NCBI GenBank assembly: GCA_002478865.1
Contig: DLJZ01000002.1
Span: 310,001-374,000 of the forward strand
Direction of reading: 5' to 3'
DNA from: Hungatella sp. UBA7603
GTDB taxonomy: Bacteria > Bacillota > Clostridia > Lachnospirales > Lachnospiraceae
Length of the DNA stretch: 64,000 nt
Within the stretch, counting starts at the first letter, position 1. Every line of letters starts with the position of its first letter. The notes under the pieces were generated by a model, which made no database searches, was not told the DNA's origin, and saw nothing but the letters and a program-made list of their open reading frames with translations. Below are positions 1 to 8,187 of this stretch, piece after piece. The position numbers and the translations under genes are program-made.

Positions 1-170
1 TTAAATTCTCCGGCATTCCCCGGAGCTTCTGTGCTTGCCTGGGCCGTACTTTCTGAGTTTTTTGTCTCAGCAGTCGTTGCGGTCGTTTCTGTATTGCTTG
101 CTGATTTTCCACAAGCTGTAAATACCAGGGCGGCACATAATACCAATGCTGCAACCAAAGTTTTCTTCAT
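1..170 (-). CDS. Lipoprotein, N-terminal part only (runs off the window)
   Basis: The visible 56 codons start at an ATG at 170 preceded by an AGAGGAAG ribosome binding site. They encode a lipoprotein signal peptide (MKKTL, a hydrophobic stretch, then a lipobox ending LVFTAC) with the lipidated Cys at residue 20. A Thr/Glu/Ser/Ala-rich linker follows, as is usual between the lipid anchor and the folded domain of clostridial substrate-binding proteins. The reading frame is open at base 1, so the functional domain is outside the window. A solute-binding protein is likely but cannot be shown from what is present. Confidence 0.75.
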   Translation of the reverse strand, partial: MKKTLVAALVLCAALVFTACGKSASNTETTATTAETKNSESTAQASTEAPGNAGEF

Positions 171-293
171 AAGCTTCCTCTTCTTTCTTTTATAAAATAA
201 CCTATGATGTCACCTTCAGTATACCATCCGTTTGTGAAAAATCCTTATCTTTTTTCTTAATTTATTCACTTAACTTCCTAAAATTGGTATTTT

Positions 294-405
294 CCTGGTT
301 AAAACCCAGGTTTTAGAGACTTTAAGTCTCATCACCCTTTACCACCTTAATGTAGCCAAAACCAGGCATCATACATTCAGAAAGTAATATAATCTTCTAT
401 ATATA
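294..405 (-). repeat. Dispersed structured repeat, copy A (partner at 61009-61132)
   Basis: Bases 307-364 match 61021-61078 at 50 of 58 positions without a gap, and the similarity continues more loosely to a shared AATCTTCTATATA box. The element contains a GAGAC-loop-GTCTC hairpin inside an outer GGTTTT/AAAACC pairing. It is flanked by a CCTGG-loop-CCAGG hairpin at 294-310. In the other copy that flanking stem has a compensatory G-C to C-G change. It lies 124 bp upstream of the lipoprotein start at 170. No other feature was seen in the 171-517 gap. Confidence 0.6.
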
Positions 406-517
406 ATTCATCTTGCATACCATTGACATGTTACCTACTGCCAGCGGATCAGCTAAAACACCTTTAAATATCTACTTTTTTACCGCTCATTTTTCATTAC
501 TAATATACATATTTCCT

Positions 518-1414
518 CTACTTGGATATATTAAGCTCTCCGTTCCCCTTATGAAACAAATTTTGTATTTTTACTTGTGAGAATACAACACCGGAAAAAA
601 TCAAAACTGCTCCTATGTATCCTTTGATGTCCAGAATCTCATGTAGAAATATAAAAGACAAGATAGCTGAAAATACAGGTTCCAGTGAAAAGATCAAACC
701 AATTTTTTCAGACGATGTGTATCGTTGTGCAATTGGCTGGATAACAAACCCATATGCACTGCAAATAAGTCCAAGTCCAAGTATTGCACCCCATTGCTCG
801 GCTGTCTGCGGCAGTGAGGGTTTTTCTAAGCACAGCATGAATATGGTACCCAAAAAAGAAGCTACTCCTAATTGAATGATACTGATAAGCAGCGTATCTT
901 CTTTTTTTGCAATCCGATCCAGGACAATAATGTATATTGCATAAAATAATGCAGCAAACAGGCAATATGCCGCCCCTTTGTCCAATCCAAAGGTATCTTT
1001 TACCGTCAATAAAAATAGTCCCACAATCGCCAATAGGATACTAATCACAATTGTCCTGTTGGGAAATCTACGCTTTAGGATACTTTCTAAAATCGGGACA
1101 ATAATAACAGTAGTGCTGGCCAGAAAACCCGCTGTAGATGCCGTTGTGTGATTGACACCAATTACCAGGCCGGCAAATAGCAGAAACAGCAATATACCCA
1201 TTAGAATTCCCTTCCATAAAACCGCTGCTGTAAGATTACGGAAGCGAGGCAAGAAAACTAACGCCATACAAATAAATGCTATACCAAACCGCAAAGCAAT
1301 CAGATTAAATGGACTAATACCATCAAGACCGACTTTCATCAACAGGTAAGAAGACCCCCACGCAAGCGAAACGGTTCCCATGAGGAATTCGGCTTTTCGA
1401 CTATTCATCTTCAT
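518..1414 (-). CDS. DMT-superfamily (EamA) transporter
   Basis: A 298-residue integral membrane protein with about ten hydrophobic helices arranged as two EamA repeats. This is the size and pattern of drug/metabolite transporters, which export amino acids, metabolites or drugs; the substrate cannot be told from sequence. The ATG at 1414 (MKMNSRK) is chosen because the longer reading frame extends into the upstream ybaK-like gene, whereas 1414 overlaps that gene's stop by 14 bases in a coupled arrangement and has AAGGA upstream. Helix 2 carries the family-typical LxxLRF pattern (NLIALRFGIAF). It is probably co-transcribed with the deacylase-like gene before it. Confidence 0.85.
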   Translation of the reverse strand: MKMNSRKAEFLMGTVSLAWGSSYLLMKVGLDGISPFNLIALRFGIAFICMALVFLPRFRNLTAAVLWKGILMGILLFLLFAGLVIGVNHTTASTAGFLASTTVIIVPILESILKRRFPNRTIVISILLAIVGLFLLTVKDTFGLDKGAAYCLFAALFYAIYIIVLDRIAKKEDTLLISIIQLGVASFLGTIFMLCLEKPSLPQTAEQWGAILGLGLICSAYGFVIQPIAQRYTSSEKIGLIFSLEPVFSAILSFIFLHEILDIKGYIGAVLIFSGVVFSQVKIQNLFHKGNGELNISK

Positions 1415-1886
1415 TGACGTACCAGTCCTTGCATACATCTACCCAAGACACAGGCAACACATGCTTTTCCAATTCTTCTACTGAGAGCTTGACGGTACTG
1501 TTCAAACTGCCGCCTGCTGTATAAACAATTTCAAACCGTTTGAGAGATATATCTAAATAAACTTTTACCTCCTGATGAATAGCAAACGGACATACCGCTC
1601 CCGGAACATGTCCAATCAAAGCTTCCACCTGATCCCTGGGCATCATAACGGTCTTTTGATGGAAACAGGCTTTGTATTTTCTATTGTCTACCTTCGCATC
1701 GCCAGCCATGACCACCAAAACAGGCTCCCCATTTTGAATGAACGACATTGTTTTTGCAATATGGGCAGGTTCACAGCCGATTGCTTGTGCCGCATGTTCA
1801 ACAGTATCTCCTATATGTTCCCGAATAACTACACGTTCGGCCAAACCGGCATTCTCAAAATATTTTTTTACTTTTTCGTAAGACAT
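1401..1886 (-). CDS. YbaK/EbsC (prolyl-tRNA editing domain) family protein
   Basis: 161 residues, the usual length of a free-standing YbaK/EbsC domain. These domains deacylate mischarged tRNAs such as Cys-tRNA(Pro) or Ala-tRNA(Pro). Visible family features are the KTM segment around residue 45 containing the conserved lysine, the GHVPGAVCPF motif near residue 92, and the TAGGSLNSTVKLS segment near the end. AGGAG lies 12 bases before the ATG. It sits between a thioesterase relic and the DMT transporter on the same strand. The exact tRNA substrate is not predictable. Confidence 0.85.
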   Translation of the reverse strand: MSYEKVKKYFENAGLAERVVIREHIGDTVEHAAQAIGCEPAHIAKTMSFIQNGEPVLVVMAGDAKVDNRKYKACFHQKTVMMPRDQVEALIGHVPGAVCPFAIHQEVKVYLDISLKRFEIVYTAGGSLNSTVKLSVEELEKHVLPVSWVDVCKDWYVNEDE

Positions 1887-1901
1887 TGTAATTGTGCACT
1901 C

Positions 1902-2057
1902 CTATACTTTTTTACCAATTGCATACATGGCAGAAATTATTTTTGCAAGAATTATATTCTTATCATCTGTAACCGTTACTTCACTAATCGCCAGCATCTT
2001 ACCGACCTTTATCACTTCGCTAGTGGCTATTACTTTATCTGCGAAATGTGGACGCAT
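1902..2057 (-). pseudogene. Hotdog thioesterase (PaaI-like) relic, C-terminal half only
   Basis: A 51-codon frame beginning MRPHFADKVIATSEV and continuing VGKMLAISEVTVTDD matches the C-terminal half of PaaI-type acyl-CoA thioesterases, in which the long beta strands read like GKxxxxxEVxVxDxxg. Full members are about 130-150 residues, so the N-terminal half with the catalytic region is missing. Its ATG overlaps the TGA of the PhzF relic just upstream, so the two were probably adjacent genes of one operon. The match is by eye only. Confidence 0.5.
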
Positions 2058-2515
2058 CAGATTTCGTTATACTCTTCCTTTGTTTCAACCGGCAGAAATA
2101 TTTCATTGATGGAATAAAGCGCTGCTTTTCCTGCCATTAACACCTTTTCGCCTTCCATTCTGCAATAGAGGATACCACCGCGCTGAGATGCTTGATAAGC
2201 ACATATGTCTGATTTATCCAGCTTATCAGACCATAAAGGTACGATATGGCAATGACCGGAACCACAAACAAGATCTTCCGCTACATTGAGCTTCGGCGCA
2301 AAAGAACGCGATACACAATTGTATTTTTGCCTTTGGCGGTAAGGTGTAGAAGCAGGCCGTCCAATTTCTTAACCTTTTCTCCATCGGGCATGGCATTAAT
2401 TACTTGTTGCTCCTCTTCCAATACGTAAATTAAGTCACGGCTTAACCATGCTTCCACAGGCCGAAAGCCAATAGCTTGCTCCATTTTAGAGGTGACAGGT
2501 ACCGAAGCAAGCTGA
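2057..2515 (-). pseudogene. PhzF-family isomerase-like gene, truncated and frameshifted
   Basis: The minus strand first reads VPVTSKMEQAIGFRPVEAW (the ATG of this frame is at 2484), then breaks near 2331. It continues in another frame with FAPKLNVAEDLVCGSGH and SQRGGILYCRMEGEKV, ending at a TGA at 2057. These are the middle and C-terminal signatures of PhzF-type proteins (the SFAP, EDxVCGSGHC and QxSxRGG motifs), which are normally about 260-300 residues. The N-terminal domain with the catalytic Glu is absent. It is a dead gene unless programmed frameshifting and an unseen exon-like start are invoked. Confidence 0.75.
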
Positions 2516-2516
2516 T

Positions 2517-2921
2517 ACTTTATTGTATACTTATTTAATAAATTATTAAAACAAATATTTCTAATCCTTTTATTAGATTAACTGATTTGTGGAATATAAA
2601 TTGAAATTGCATACAGGCTATAAAACTCAAAACAACTGCCGAAGATCTACGAAAATCCGGTCATTCAAAAAAAATTCCCATTTTCACTATTGAAACAGGG
2701 ACTTGATATTCTGTGACAGCATAAAGAAGCGATGTGTAAATATTGAGACACAATCTTTCATCCATAACACGTGAAATTTGGATTTTATGGAATGAAATTT
2801 CAAACATAAAACTTCAGCAAAGCTGGCAATTGTTTTTCTAAGCATATTATTGTATACTGATGCTAGAATAAGTAAATCAAATTAATTTAATTTAATTATT
2901 AGAAAAGGTGATTTGTCGACT
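2517..2921. other. Intergenic stretch, nothing recognised
   Basis: About 400 AT-rich bases between the PhzF relic and the LysR gene. No open frame with a ribosome binding site, clear hairpin or riboswitch was recognised. It probably includes divergent promoters and the scar of the deletion that removed the PhzF N-terminus. Confidence 0.5.
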
Positions 2922-3791
2922 ATGAACAGATATCTTGCTCTTCAAAAAATTATTGAGCTCAATAGTTTCACAAAAGCAGCGGAAGCTCTTGGATATACCC
3001 AGTCTGCTATCAGCCAGATGATTGCATCCTTAGAAGAAGAATTATCCATCAAACTACTCTATCGCTCCCGCATTGGCGCTAAGCTGACAAAAGAAGGTGA
3101 GGATTTGTATCCGTTTATAGAAAGAACCATTTTGCAATACCTCACAATGCAGGAAAAAGTAAATGAAATTAAGGGATTGGATTCAGGAATCATCCGTATC
3201 GGTACAATTTCCAGCATCACTTGCCACTGGCTGCCAAACTTAATGAAGGATTTTCAGGTTCTTTATCCAAACGTTCAGTTTGTACTCCACCAGGGAGATT
3301 ACAGTTCGATACAGGAATGGATAAAAATCGGAGCCGTAGATTTCGGCTTTATTTCTCCTTTTGCAGTAACCGGATTAGAAACGATTCCAATCAAGGAGGG
3401 AAGAATGTTAGCAATACTGCCGGAGAATCACAGATGTGCTTCTCAAAATGTTATTTATTTAAAGGAGATTGTGAAAGATCCGTTTATCCTGCTGGAGGAA
3501 GGAGTTTACAGTGAACCTCTGGAAGCCTTTTTTTCCCTTCGGTTAGAGCCGAATATTAAATACCGGCTCCATGATGATTACGCCATTATGACCATGGTGG
3601 AAGCCGGTTTGGGCATCAGCATATTGGCGGAGCTGGTACTCTGCCGCACCAATTATAACATTGTCTTGCTGCCAATTGAGCCTCCTATCAACAGAACACT
3701 TGCAATCGGTTATAAAGACAAAAACAGTTTGCCGATTGCCAGTAAATATTTTATTGAGTATCTTCTTTCAAACATAGATAAACTTCCATAA
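2922..3791 (+). CDS. LysR-family transcriptional regulator
   Basis: 289 residues, a standard LysR length. Residues 1-60 form the winged helix-turn-helix (LNSFTKAAEALGYTQSAISQ), and residues 90-285 form the periplasmic-binding-like effector domain starting GIIRIGTISSI. The ATG at 2922 is preferred over a TTG at 2915 (frame start 2913) because AAGGTG ends 11 bases before the ATG but only 2 before the TTG. It diverges from the decayed PhzF/thioesterase/ybaK genes, which LysR regulators commonly control, so its original target operon may be partly lost. The effector is unknown. Confidence 0.9.
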   Translation: MNRYLALQKIIELNSFTKAAEALGYTQSAISQMIASLEEELSIKLLYRSRIGAKLTKEGEDLYPFIERTILQYLTMQEKVNEIKGLDSGIIRIGTISSITCHWLPNLMKDFQVLYPNVQFVLHQGDYSSIQEWIKIGAVDFGFISPFAVTGLETIPIKEGRMLAILPENHRCASQNVIYLKEIVKDPFILLEEGVYSEPLEAFFSLRLEPNIKYRLHDDYAIMTMVEAGLGISILAELVLCRTNYNIVLLPIEPPINRTLAIGYKDKNSLPIASKYFIEYLLSNIDKLP

Positions 3792-3864
3792 CAGATTCAA
3801 TATCTTTTGGGATTTATAATCAGTAGGAAATTCCATAAAACCATCAAAATCTATACTACTGGGT

Positions 3865-3969
3865 ATGACAATTTGTTATGCTAATGCTTTATTCATAGCA
3901 GGAGCGGATATTAAACAAACTCAGTACCTGCTCAGCCACGATGATATTAAAACCATACCTGATTTGTAA
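3865..3969 (+). pseudogene. Tyrosine recombinase (integrase) C-terminal relic
   Basis: A 34-codon frame contains ALFIAGADIKQTQYLLSHDD, resembling the C-terminal catalytic box of phage and transposon integrases (NGVDLKxxQxLLGHxxIxxT). The R-H part and catalytic Tyr are not recognisable, and the frame ends at TAA at 3969. It suggests an old mobile element near the decayed genes to the left. Identification is by eye from a short segment. Confidence 0.45.
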
Positions 3970-4041
3970 ATTCAGTTGGGATATGAAGATCTAATGATAG
4001 ATAAGCTGGAATCTTAAAACAATGCAGTCAAAGGGCAAAGT

Positions 4042-4101
4042 CATACCCCTAAAGCACGTATAAACAGGCACTTTCAGGGGTATGTTTAAAATTTTTTTTT
4101 A
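4042..4101 (+). terminator. Intrinsic terminator, plus strand
   Basis: CATACCCCT at 4042-4050 pairs with AGGGGTATG at 4076-4084, with further pairing of AAAGCAC/GTGC-type bases inside. A run of T follows at 4091-4100. It would end rightward transcripts from the LysR gene and separates them from the convergent ABC transporter operon. Confidence 0.7.
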
Positions 4102-4112
4102 ATTACCAATTC

Positions 4113-4877
4113 CTACAAAATTTCACCGTATCGCCCAAGAAAACTCTGAGTACGAACATTGGATGAGGAAAATACCTCCTCAGGAGTTCCTTCCTCTACA
4201 ATGACACCATCCGCCATAAAGATAACCCGGTCAGAGATATCTCTGGCAAATGCCATTTCGTGTGTGACAATAACCATGGTAATCTGTAAATCCGCCAGGG
4301 ATCGAATAACCTTTAAAACCTCTCCTGTGAGTTCCGGATCCAGAGCCGAGGTAGGCTCGTCAAAAAAGAGAATTTTAGGATTTAGAGCCAGCGCCCTTGC
4401 AATGGCAACCCTCTGGCACTGCCCGCCGGAAAGCTGACAGGGGTACGCCTTTGCCTTATCCTCTAGTCCCATTTTCTTCAATAGCTTCATTGCCTCCTCA
4501 CGTACTTCTTCCTTGTTCCTCTTCTGTACATGAAGAGGCGCATCCATGATATTTTGAAGAACTGACATGTGAGGGAATAAATGAAAGTTTTGAAACACCA
4601 GTCCATAGTGTTTTTGAATCTTCTTTAGAGTTTCTTTATCTGCATAAGTAGACACCCCATCAGCTTCATTCCAGGCTGCCTTTTCTTTCAGATAAATAAG
4701 TTCTCCCCCATCCATCTGTTCCAGCATGGTGGCACAACGCAAAAGAGTTGATTTTCCCGAACCGGAGGGGCCGATGATGGAGACGATTTCGCCTTCCTTA
4801 ACAGAAAGCGAGATATCCTTTAAAACCTCCTGGCTGTCAAATGATTTTCTCACGTGGTTCATTTCCAGTAAATACAT
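4113..4877 (-). CDS. Polar amino-acid ABC transporter, ATP-binding protein (GlnQ/HisP type)
   Basis: 254 residues of a classic ABC ATPase. It has a Walker [10 protein letters not shown] near residue 37, a Q-loop in VFQNFHLFP, the signature [15 protein letters not shown] near residue 145, a Walker [15 protein letters not shown], and the H-loop VTHEM. It belongs to the PAAT group and energises the permease encoded immediately upstream (10-base gap) with the lipoprotein at 5563-6435. The AGGAATG context serves as ribosome binding site. It is the last gene of the three-gene operon. Confidence 0.95.
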   Translation of the reverse strand: MYLLEMNHVRKSFDSQEVLKDISLSVKEGEIVSIIGPSGSGKSTLLRCATMLEQMDGGELIYLKEKAAWNEADGVSTYADKETLKKIQKHYGLVFQNFHLFPHMSVLQNIMDAPLHVQKRNKEEVREEAMKLLKKMGLEDKAKAYPCQLSGGQCQRVAIARALALNPKILFFDEPTSALDPELTGEVLKVIRSLADLQITMVIVTHEMAFARDISDRVIFMADGVIVEEGTPEEVFSSSNVRTQSFLGRYGEIL

Positions 4878-4887
4878 CTCATTCCTC

Positions 4888-5538
4888 CTATTCGTAGTAA
4901 TTCATTCTTTTTTCTATGTATTCCATCCCAACAGCTACCACCAGGTTGAACACATAGTAAAAAAGTCCTGCTGCCACAAAGGGGATTAAGCTTGTCTGGG
5001 AAGATGCCATGGCTTTTGCCACCGCAAACATCTCAAGGACACTGATGGTAAATGCAAGGGACGTATCCTTAACCAGAGTAATCACCTCATTGGTGATCGA
5101 AGGTAAAATCCGTTTTACCACCTGTGGGAAAACAATTCGAACAAAGGTCTGGCTCTTTGAATAGCCAAGAAGCCGGGAGGCCTCATATTGGCCCGCCGGC
5201 ATAGACTGTATTCCGCTTCTATAGATTTCTGCAAAGTATGCTGCATAGTTGATGGTGAAACCAATGAAAGCTGCTATGAGACGATAATCATTACTCACCT
5301 TTATTCCAAGGAGATAATAAGGCCCGAAATAGACAACCATCAGCTGAAGCATCAAAGGAGTCCCTCTCATGACTGAGATATAGAATTTTACAATGGCCTG
5401 TATGATCCGGTTCTTAGACATCCTCCCAAAGGAAATCAAAAGCCCCAGGGGCAGGGAAAAGATCAGCGTCACCACAAAGATCTGGATGCTGACCCACATC
5501 CCGCCTGCCAGCTGTGAAAGTATCTGTATAAAAGTCAT
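4888..5538 (-). CDS. Polar amino-acid ABC transporter, permease (HisM/GlnP type)
   Basis: 216 residues with about five membrane helices and the BPD_transp_1 fold. The EAA coupling loop reads [20 protein letters not shown] around residues 137-157, where it contacts the ATPase. The PAAT hallmark [14 protein letters not shown] is present near residue 59. As the only permease gene here it probably works as a homodimer. Substrate class (polar amino acid or glutamine/cystine-like) is inferred from family membership and the neighbouring binding protein. Confidence 0.95.
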   Translation of the reverse strand: MTFIQILSQLAGGMWVSIQIFVVTLIFSLPLGLLISFGRMSKNRIIQAIVKFYISVMRGTPLMLQLMVVYFGPYYLLGIKVSNDYRLIAAFIGFTINYAAYFAEIYRSGIQSMPAGQYEASRLLGYSKSQTFVRIVFPQVVKRILPSITNEVITLVKDTSLAFTISVLEMFAVAKAMASSQTSLIPFVAAGLFYYVFNLVVAVGMEYIEKRMNYYE

Positions 5539-5562
5539 GATTACTCCTCCAATTACAATCTC

Positions 5563-6435
5563 TTATTTTCCGACAGTAGTTACATCCTTGCCAAACCACT
5601 GCTCTGAAATCTTCTTACATGTGCCATCGGCTGCCATGGCTTCTAACTGTTCCTGCACCTGATCTCTTAAGGCATCATTGCCTTTCTTAAATCCAACGCC
5701 GTACTCTTCAGCGGATAAGGACTCATCCAAGATAACAAAATCTGATTTTCTCTGTTCAATCTGGTACGCTGCCACGATAACATCCATGGCAACCGCATCC
5801 ACGGCTCCCATTTCAAGATCCATAAATGCTGTATTATAATCTGGTGTGGTCTGTAGGGTCTTTAAGGTTTTTAACAATGTCTCATCCTCTTTTAGAGCCT
5901 TTTCTGCGGAGGAATCTGCCTGAACCTCAACGACCTTTCCTGTAAGGTCAGTAAGAGATTTTATGCCTGAATCTTTTCCTACTACAAAGACCTGACTGTT
6001 CTTCATATAAGGTTTGGTCCAGGTATAGCTGTCTTCCCGTCCGTTCATGGTAAATCCATTCCAGATGCAATCAATATTACCAGAGGACAACTCCATGTCC
6101 TTGGCATCCCAGGCAATTGGCTGGGCTACAAACTTTTTCCCTAGACGATTAGCAACTTCCTTTGCCAGATCTAAGTCAAAGCCAGTGTATTCTCCATTAT
6201 CTGCTTTAAAGCCCATGGGAGGGAAGTCTTGATCAAATCCTACGGTAAATGTATCTTCTCCCTTTGTTGCTTTCGCAACCTCTGTTGTTTTATCTGCCTC
6301 TGATGTTTTACCCGCCTCTGTTGTTTTGGCATCCTTTGTTGTATCAGAAGGAGCTGCCTCTTTTTTAGCTGAGCACCCGCTAAGCATTGCTAGTGTTCCT
6401 AATACCAGCGCTGCTTTTATCATTATTTTTTTCAT
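5563..6435 (-). CDS. Amino-acid ABC transporter substrate-binding lipoprotein
   Basis: 290 residues. The ATG at 6435 follows AGGAGGAAATAAGT; a longer frame to 6471 lacks a ribosome binding site. The signal peptide ends in the lipobox LAMLSGC with Cys21. Residues 24-58 are a Thr/Lys/Glu/Ala-rich spacer, then an SBP_bac_3 domain begins (FTVGFDQDFPPMGF). The family motif GFDLDLAKEVANRLG is present. It captures the amino acid outside the membrane and delivers it to the permease encoded 24 bases downstream. Motifs fit amino-acid binders of the FliY/GlnH type, but the ligand is not decided. Confidence 0.93.
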   Translation of the reverse strand: MKKIMIKAALVLGTLAMLSGCSAKKEAAPSDTTKDAKTTEAGKTSEADKTTEVAKATKGEDTFTVGFDQDFPPMGFKADNGEYTGFDLDLAKEVANRLGKKFVAQPIAWDAKDMELSSGNIDCIWNGFTMNGREDSYTWTKPYMKNSQVFVVGKDSGIKSLTDLTGKVVEVQADSSAEKALKEDETLLKTLKTLQTTPDYNTAFMDLEMGAVDAVAMDVIVAAYQIEQRKSDFVILDESLSAEEYGVGFKKGNDALRDQVQEQLEAMAADGTCKKISEQWFGKDVTTVGK

Positions 6436-6462
6436 ACTTATTTCCTCCTCTTTAATTTCATG

Positions 6463-6508
6463 TGTTACCATGGTAGCATAGTAAAGCGTTTCTGTAAAGA
6501 GGAAAATG
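6463..6508 (-). promoter_or_regulatory. Candidate promoter and palindromic operator of the amino-acid ABC operon
   Basis: In the short gap upstream of the binding protein the minus strand carries TTTACA, 17 bases, then TACCAT, which could be a sigma-A promoter. A near-perfect 16-bp palindrome, TGCTACCATGGTAACA (6463-6478), overlaps the -10. One half-site mismatch is present. A repressor acting here would control the transporter. No regulator gene is adjacent. Confidence 0.35.
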
Positions 6509-6524
6509 ACTGGATCAAACTATC

Positions 6525-8153
6525 TTATAGGAAAGCCAATACGAATATAATTATAAGAAGGATTACACCTCCGCCAATAAGAAACATGGATGAACCCGGT
6601 GTTTTCTGCCTGTCTAAAGAAGCCTCTGGTTCTATAAACATTCCCCATGGACTTAATTCCAATACTCCAAGAGGCACCCCGTTTTCATTCAAACTACCAA
6701 GAAGATCTGTGAACTCTTTAAAATCCTGTTCCAAATACCGCTTTCCAGCCTTAAAATCTTCTTTGGCATCCTTTTTCTCCTTTGAAAAAAATGAGGTTGC
6801 TTCCTCAGAGACCTTTATGCCTTCTTGTTTCTTTAGAAACTGACGGTAAGCCTGGCGGATTCCCTTATTGACACTCTCTAAAAGGTCTCCGTTGGAATGA
6901 TAAAGCCCCATGACGTAATAAAAGATTTTATATACATTCTTTGGTTGAAAGAAAGCCTTTTGTCCTTCCCTGCGTCTTCCGCCTTCTGTTGACCTGTTAT
7001 ACTCTTCTTGTATATAGAAGTCGATCAGCCGGTCAACGGCCTCTCTCAGCTCTGTGGCAAGCCCCTTATCAATTCCTGAATTTATACAAAATGCATTGGT
7101 TTTTATTATCATCAGTGCGGAAAGAAAGCCATAAAGTTCTTCGTTGCGCCCTGATAGGACTGGACTGGTAAATAAATTTCCTGAGTGGTTGATATATTTT
7201 GCATAAGTTTCTGAAAGCGCAAGATCTTGTGAGGAATAGATGTTTTTTTCTGCCATAGGAGATATGGATAACCGCGCCCCGGATGTATTATTATATTCCT
7301 GTCCCTTTTCCAGCTTCCCGTAAGAAAAAGGAAGATACGCCTCCTTTGCAATCCTCCCGGCATATCCTGGTTCATTCTTAATTCTTCCAGTTCCGTCTGG
7401 CTGATAGATCATTCCTTGTTTTCTCTGTCCCTGAGTTTTAATAGAAGAAACGCTTATATTCTCCTGACCTTCCTGAGGTACTGTATCCGGGTTTAAAAGG
7501 TCCTTAAATATCATATGGAGTTCTTTATTGTCTATGGATTTACCAGTGACATTGTAATATATAGCCTTTCTCATGGCCTCTCTCGCTTCTGGGGAGCCAA
7601 ACGTATCAAGCAGAGCCTCCAACTCACCCAAACGGCTATTTAAGAGTTTTAACAATAGACCAGATAGCCTTTCATCTAAGAATGAGATCTGACCTTCCAT
7701 GCCTTCTTCTAAACCTTGTCCCAGGATGGAACGAAGAAGTTCCTTGTAAATAGAAGCCAAATCATCCAGTTCCTTTTCGACTGTCTTGTCAAAAGAAGGT
7801 TCCCAGTCCTCCATGGCTTCAAAGGCTGATTTCATATCCTCTTCTTTTTTAATACGATCCAGGTCTTCATTGCCATCCTTCCGATCCCTATAATGATCCC
7901 CTGCCTCTGAAATGGCGGCCTGATCTTTTGTATTTTCTGGTTCTCTGGTTCCTTCCGAAGAGGAATTTTTTTTCGCTTCCTCTAAAGTCCTTATGCTCTC
8001 TCCGACCTCCTCAATAAAACTCGCCCCGGCTGCAATGGTCTCTTTTATCATTGCCTGTTTTACTGCCTGGCGGACTTCACTGGCGGTGTCCTCATTTGCC
8101 TTTGCAGTCAAAGGCTGATCCTGTCCCTTGATTTCCAACTCATTTATTCTCAC
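6525..8153 (-). CDS. Uncharacterised tail-anchored acidic/helical protein
   Basis: 542 residues with no domain I recognise. It begins MRINELEIKGQ, is rich in Glu, Lys and Ala, and has long predicted helical and coiled-coil-like stretches around residues 20-230. A single hydrophobic helix lies at the very C-terminus (FLIGGGVILLIIIFVLAF, about residues 520-540), ending at residue 542. There is no signal peptide, so the bulk should face the cytoplasm, anchored by its tail. It sits 34 bases after pyrC on the same strand and may be the last gene of that transcript. Function unknown. Confidence 0.75.
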   Translation of the reverse strand: MRINELEIKGQDQPLTAKANEDTASEVRQAVKQAMIKETIAAGASFIEEVGESIRTLEEAKKNSSSEGTREPENTKDQAAISEAGDHYRDRKDGNEDLDRIKKEEDMKSAFEAMEDWEPSFDKTVEKELDDLASIYKELLRSILGQGLEEGMEGQISFLDERLSGLLLKLLNSRLGELEALLDTFGSPEAREAMRKAIYYNVTGKSIDNKELHMIFKDLLNPDTVPQEGQENISVSSIKTQGQRKQGMIYQPDGTGRIKNEPGYAGRIAKEAYLPFSYGKLEKGQEYNNTSGARLSISPMAEKNIYSSQDLALSETYAKYINHSGNLFTSPVLSGRNEELYGFLSALMIIKTNAFCINSGIDKGLATELREAVDRLIDFYIQEEYNRSTEGGRRREGQKAFFQPKNVYKIFYYVMGLYHSNGDLLESVNKGIRQAYRQFLKKQEGIKVSEEATSFFSKEKKDAKEDFKAGKRYLEQDFKEFTDLLGSLNENGVPLGVLELSPWGMFIEPEASLDRQKTPGSSMFLIGGGVILLIIIFVLAFL

Positions 8154-8187
8154 TGGATTCCTCCAATTAATTCCTACTGCTTATGGA

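Noticed and set aside
1575..2117. 180-codon plus-strand frame opposite the YbaK gene
   Set aside because: It is antisense to a well-supported YbaK-family gene and the thioesterase relic, with no family features of its own.
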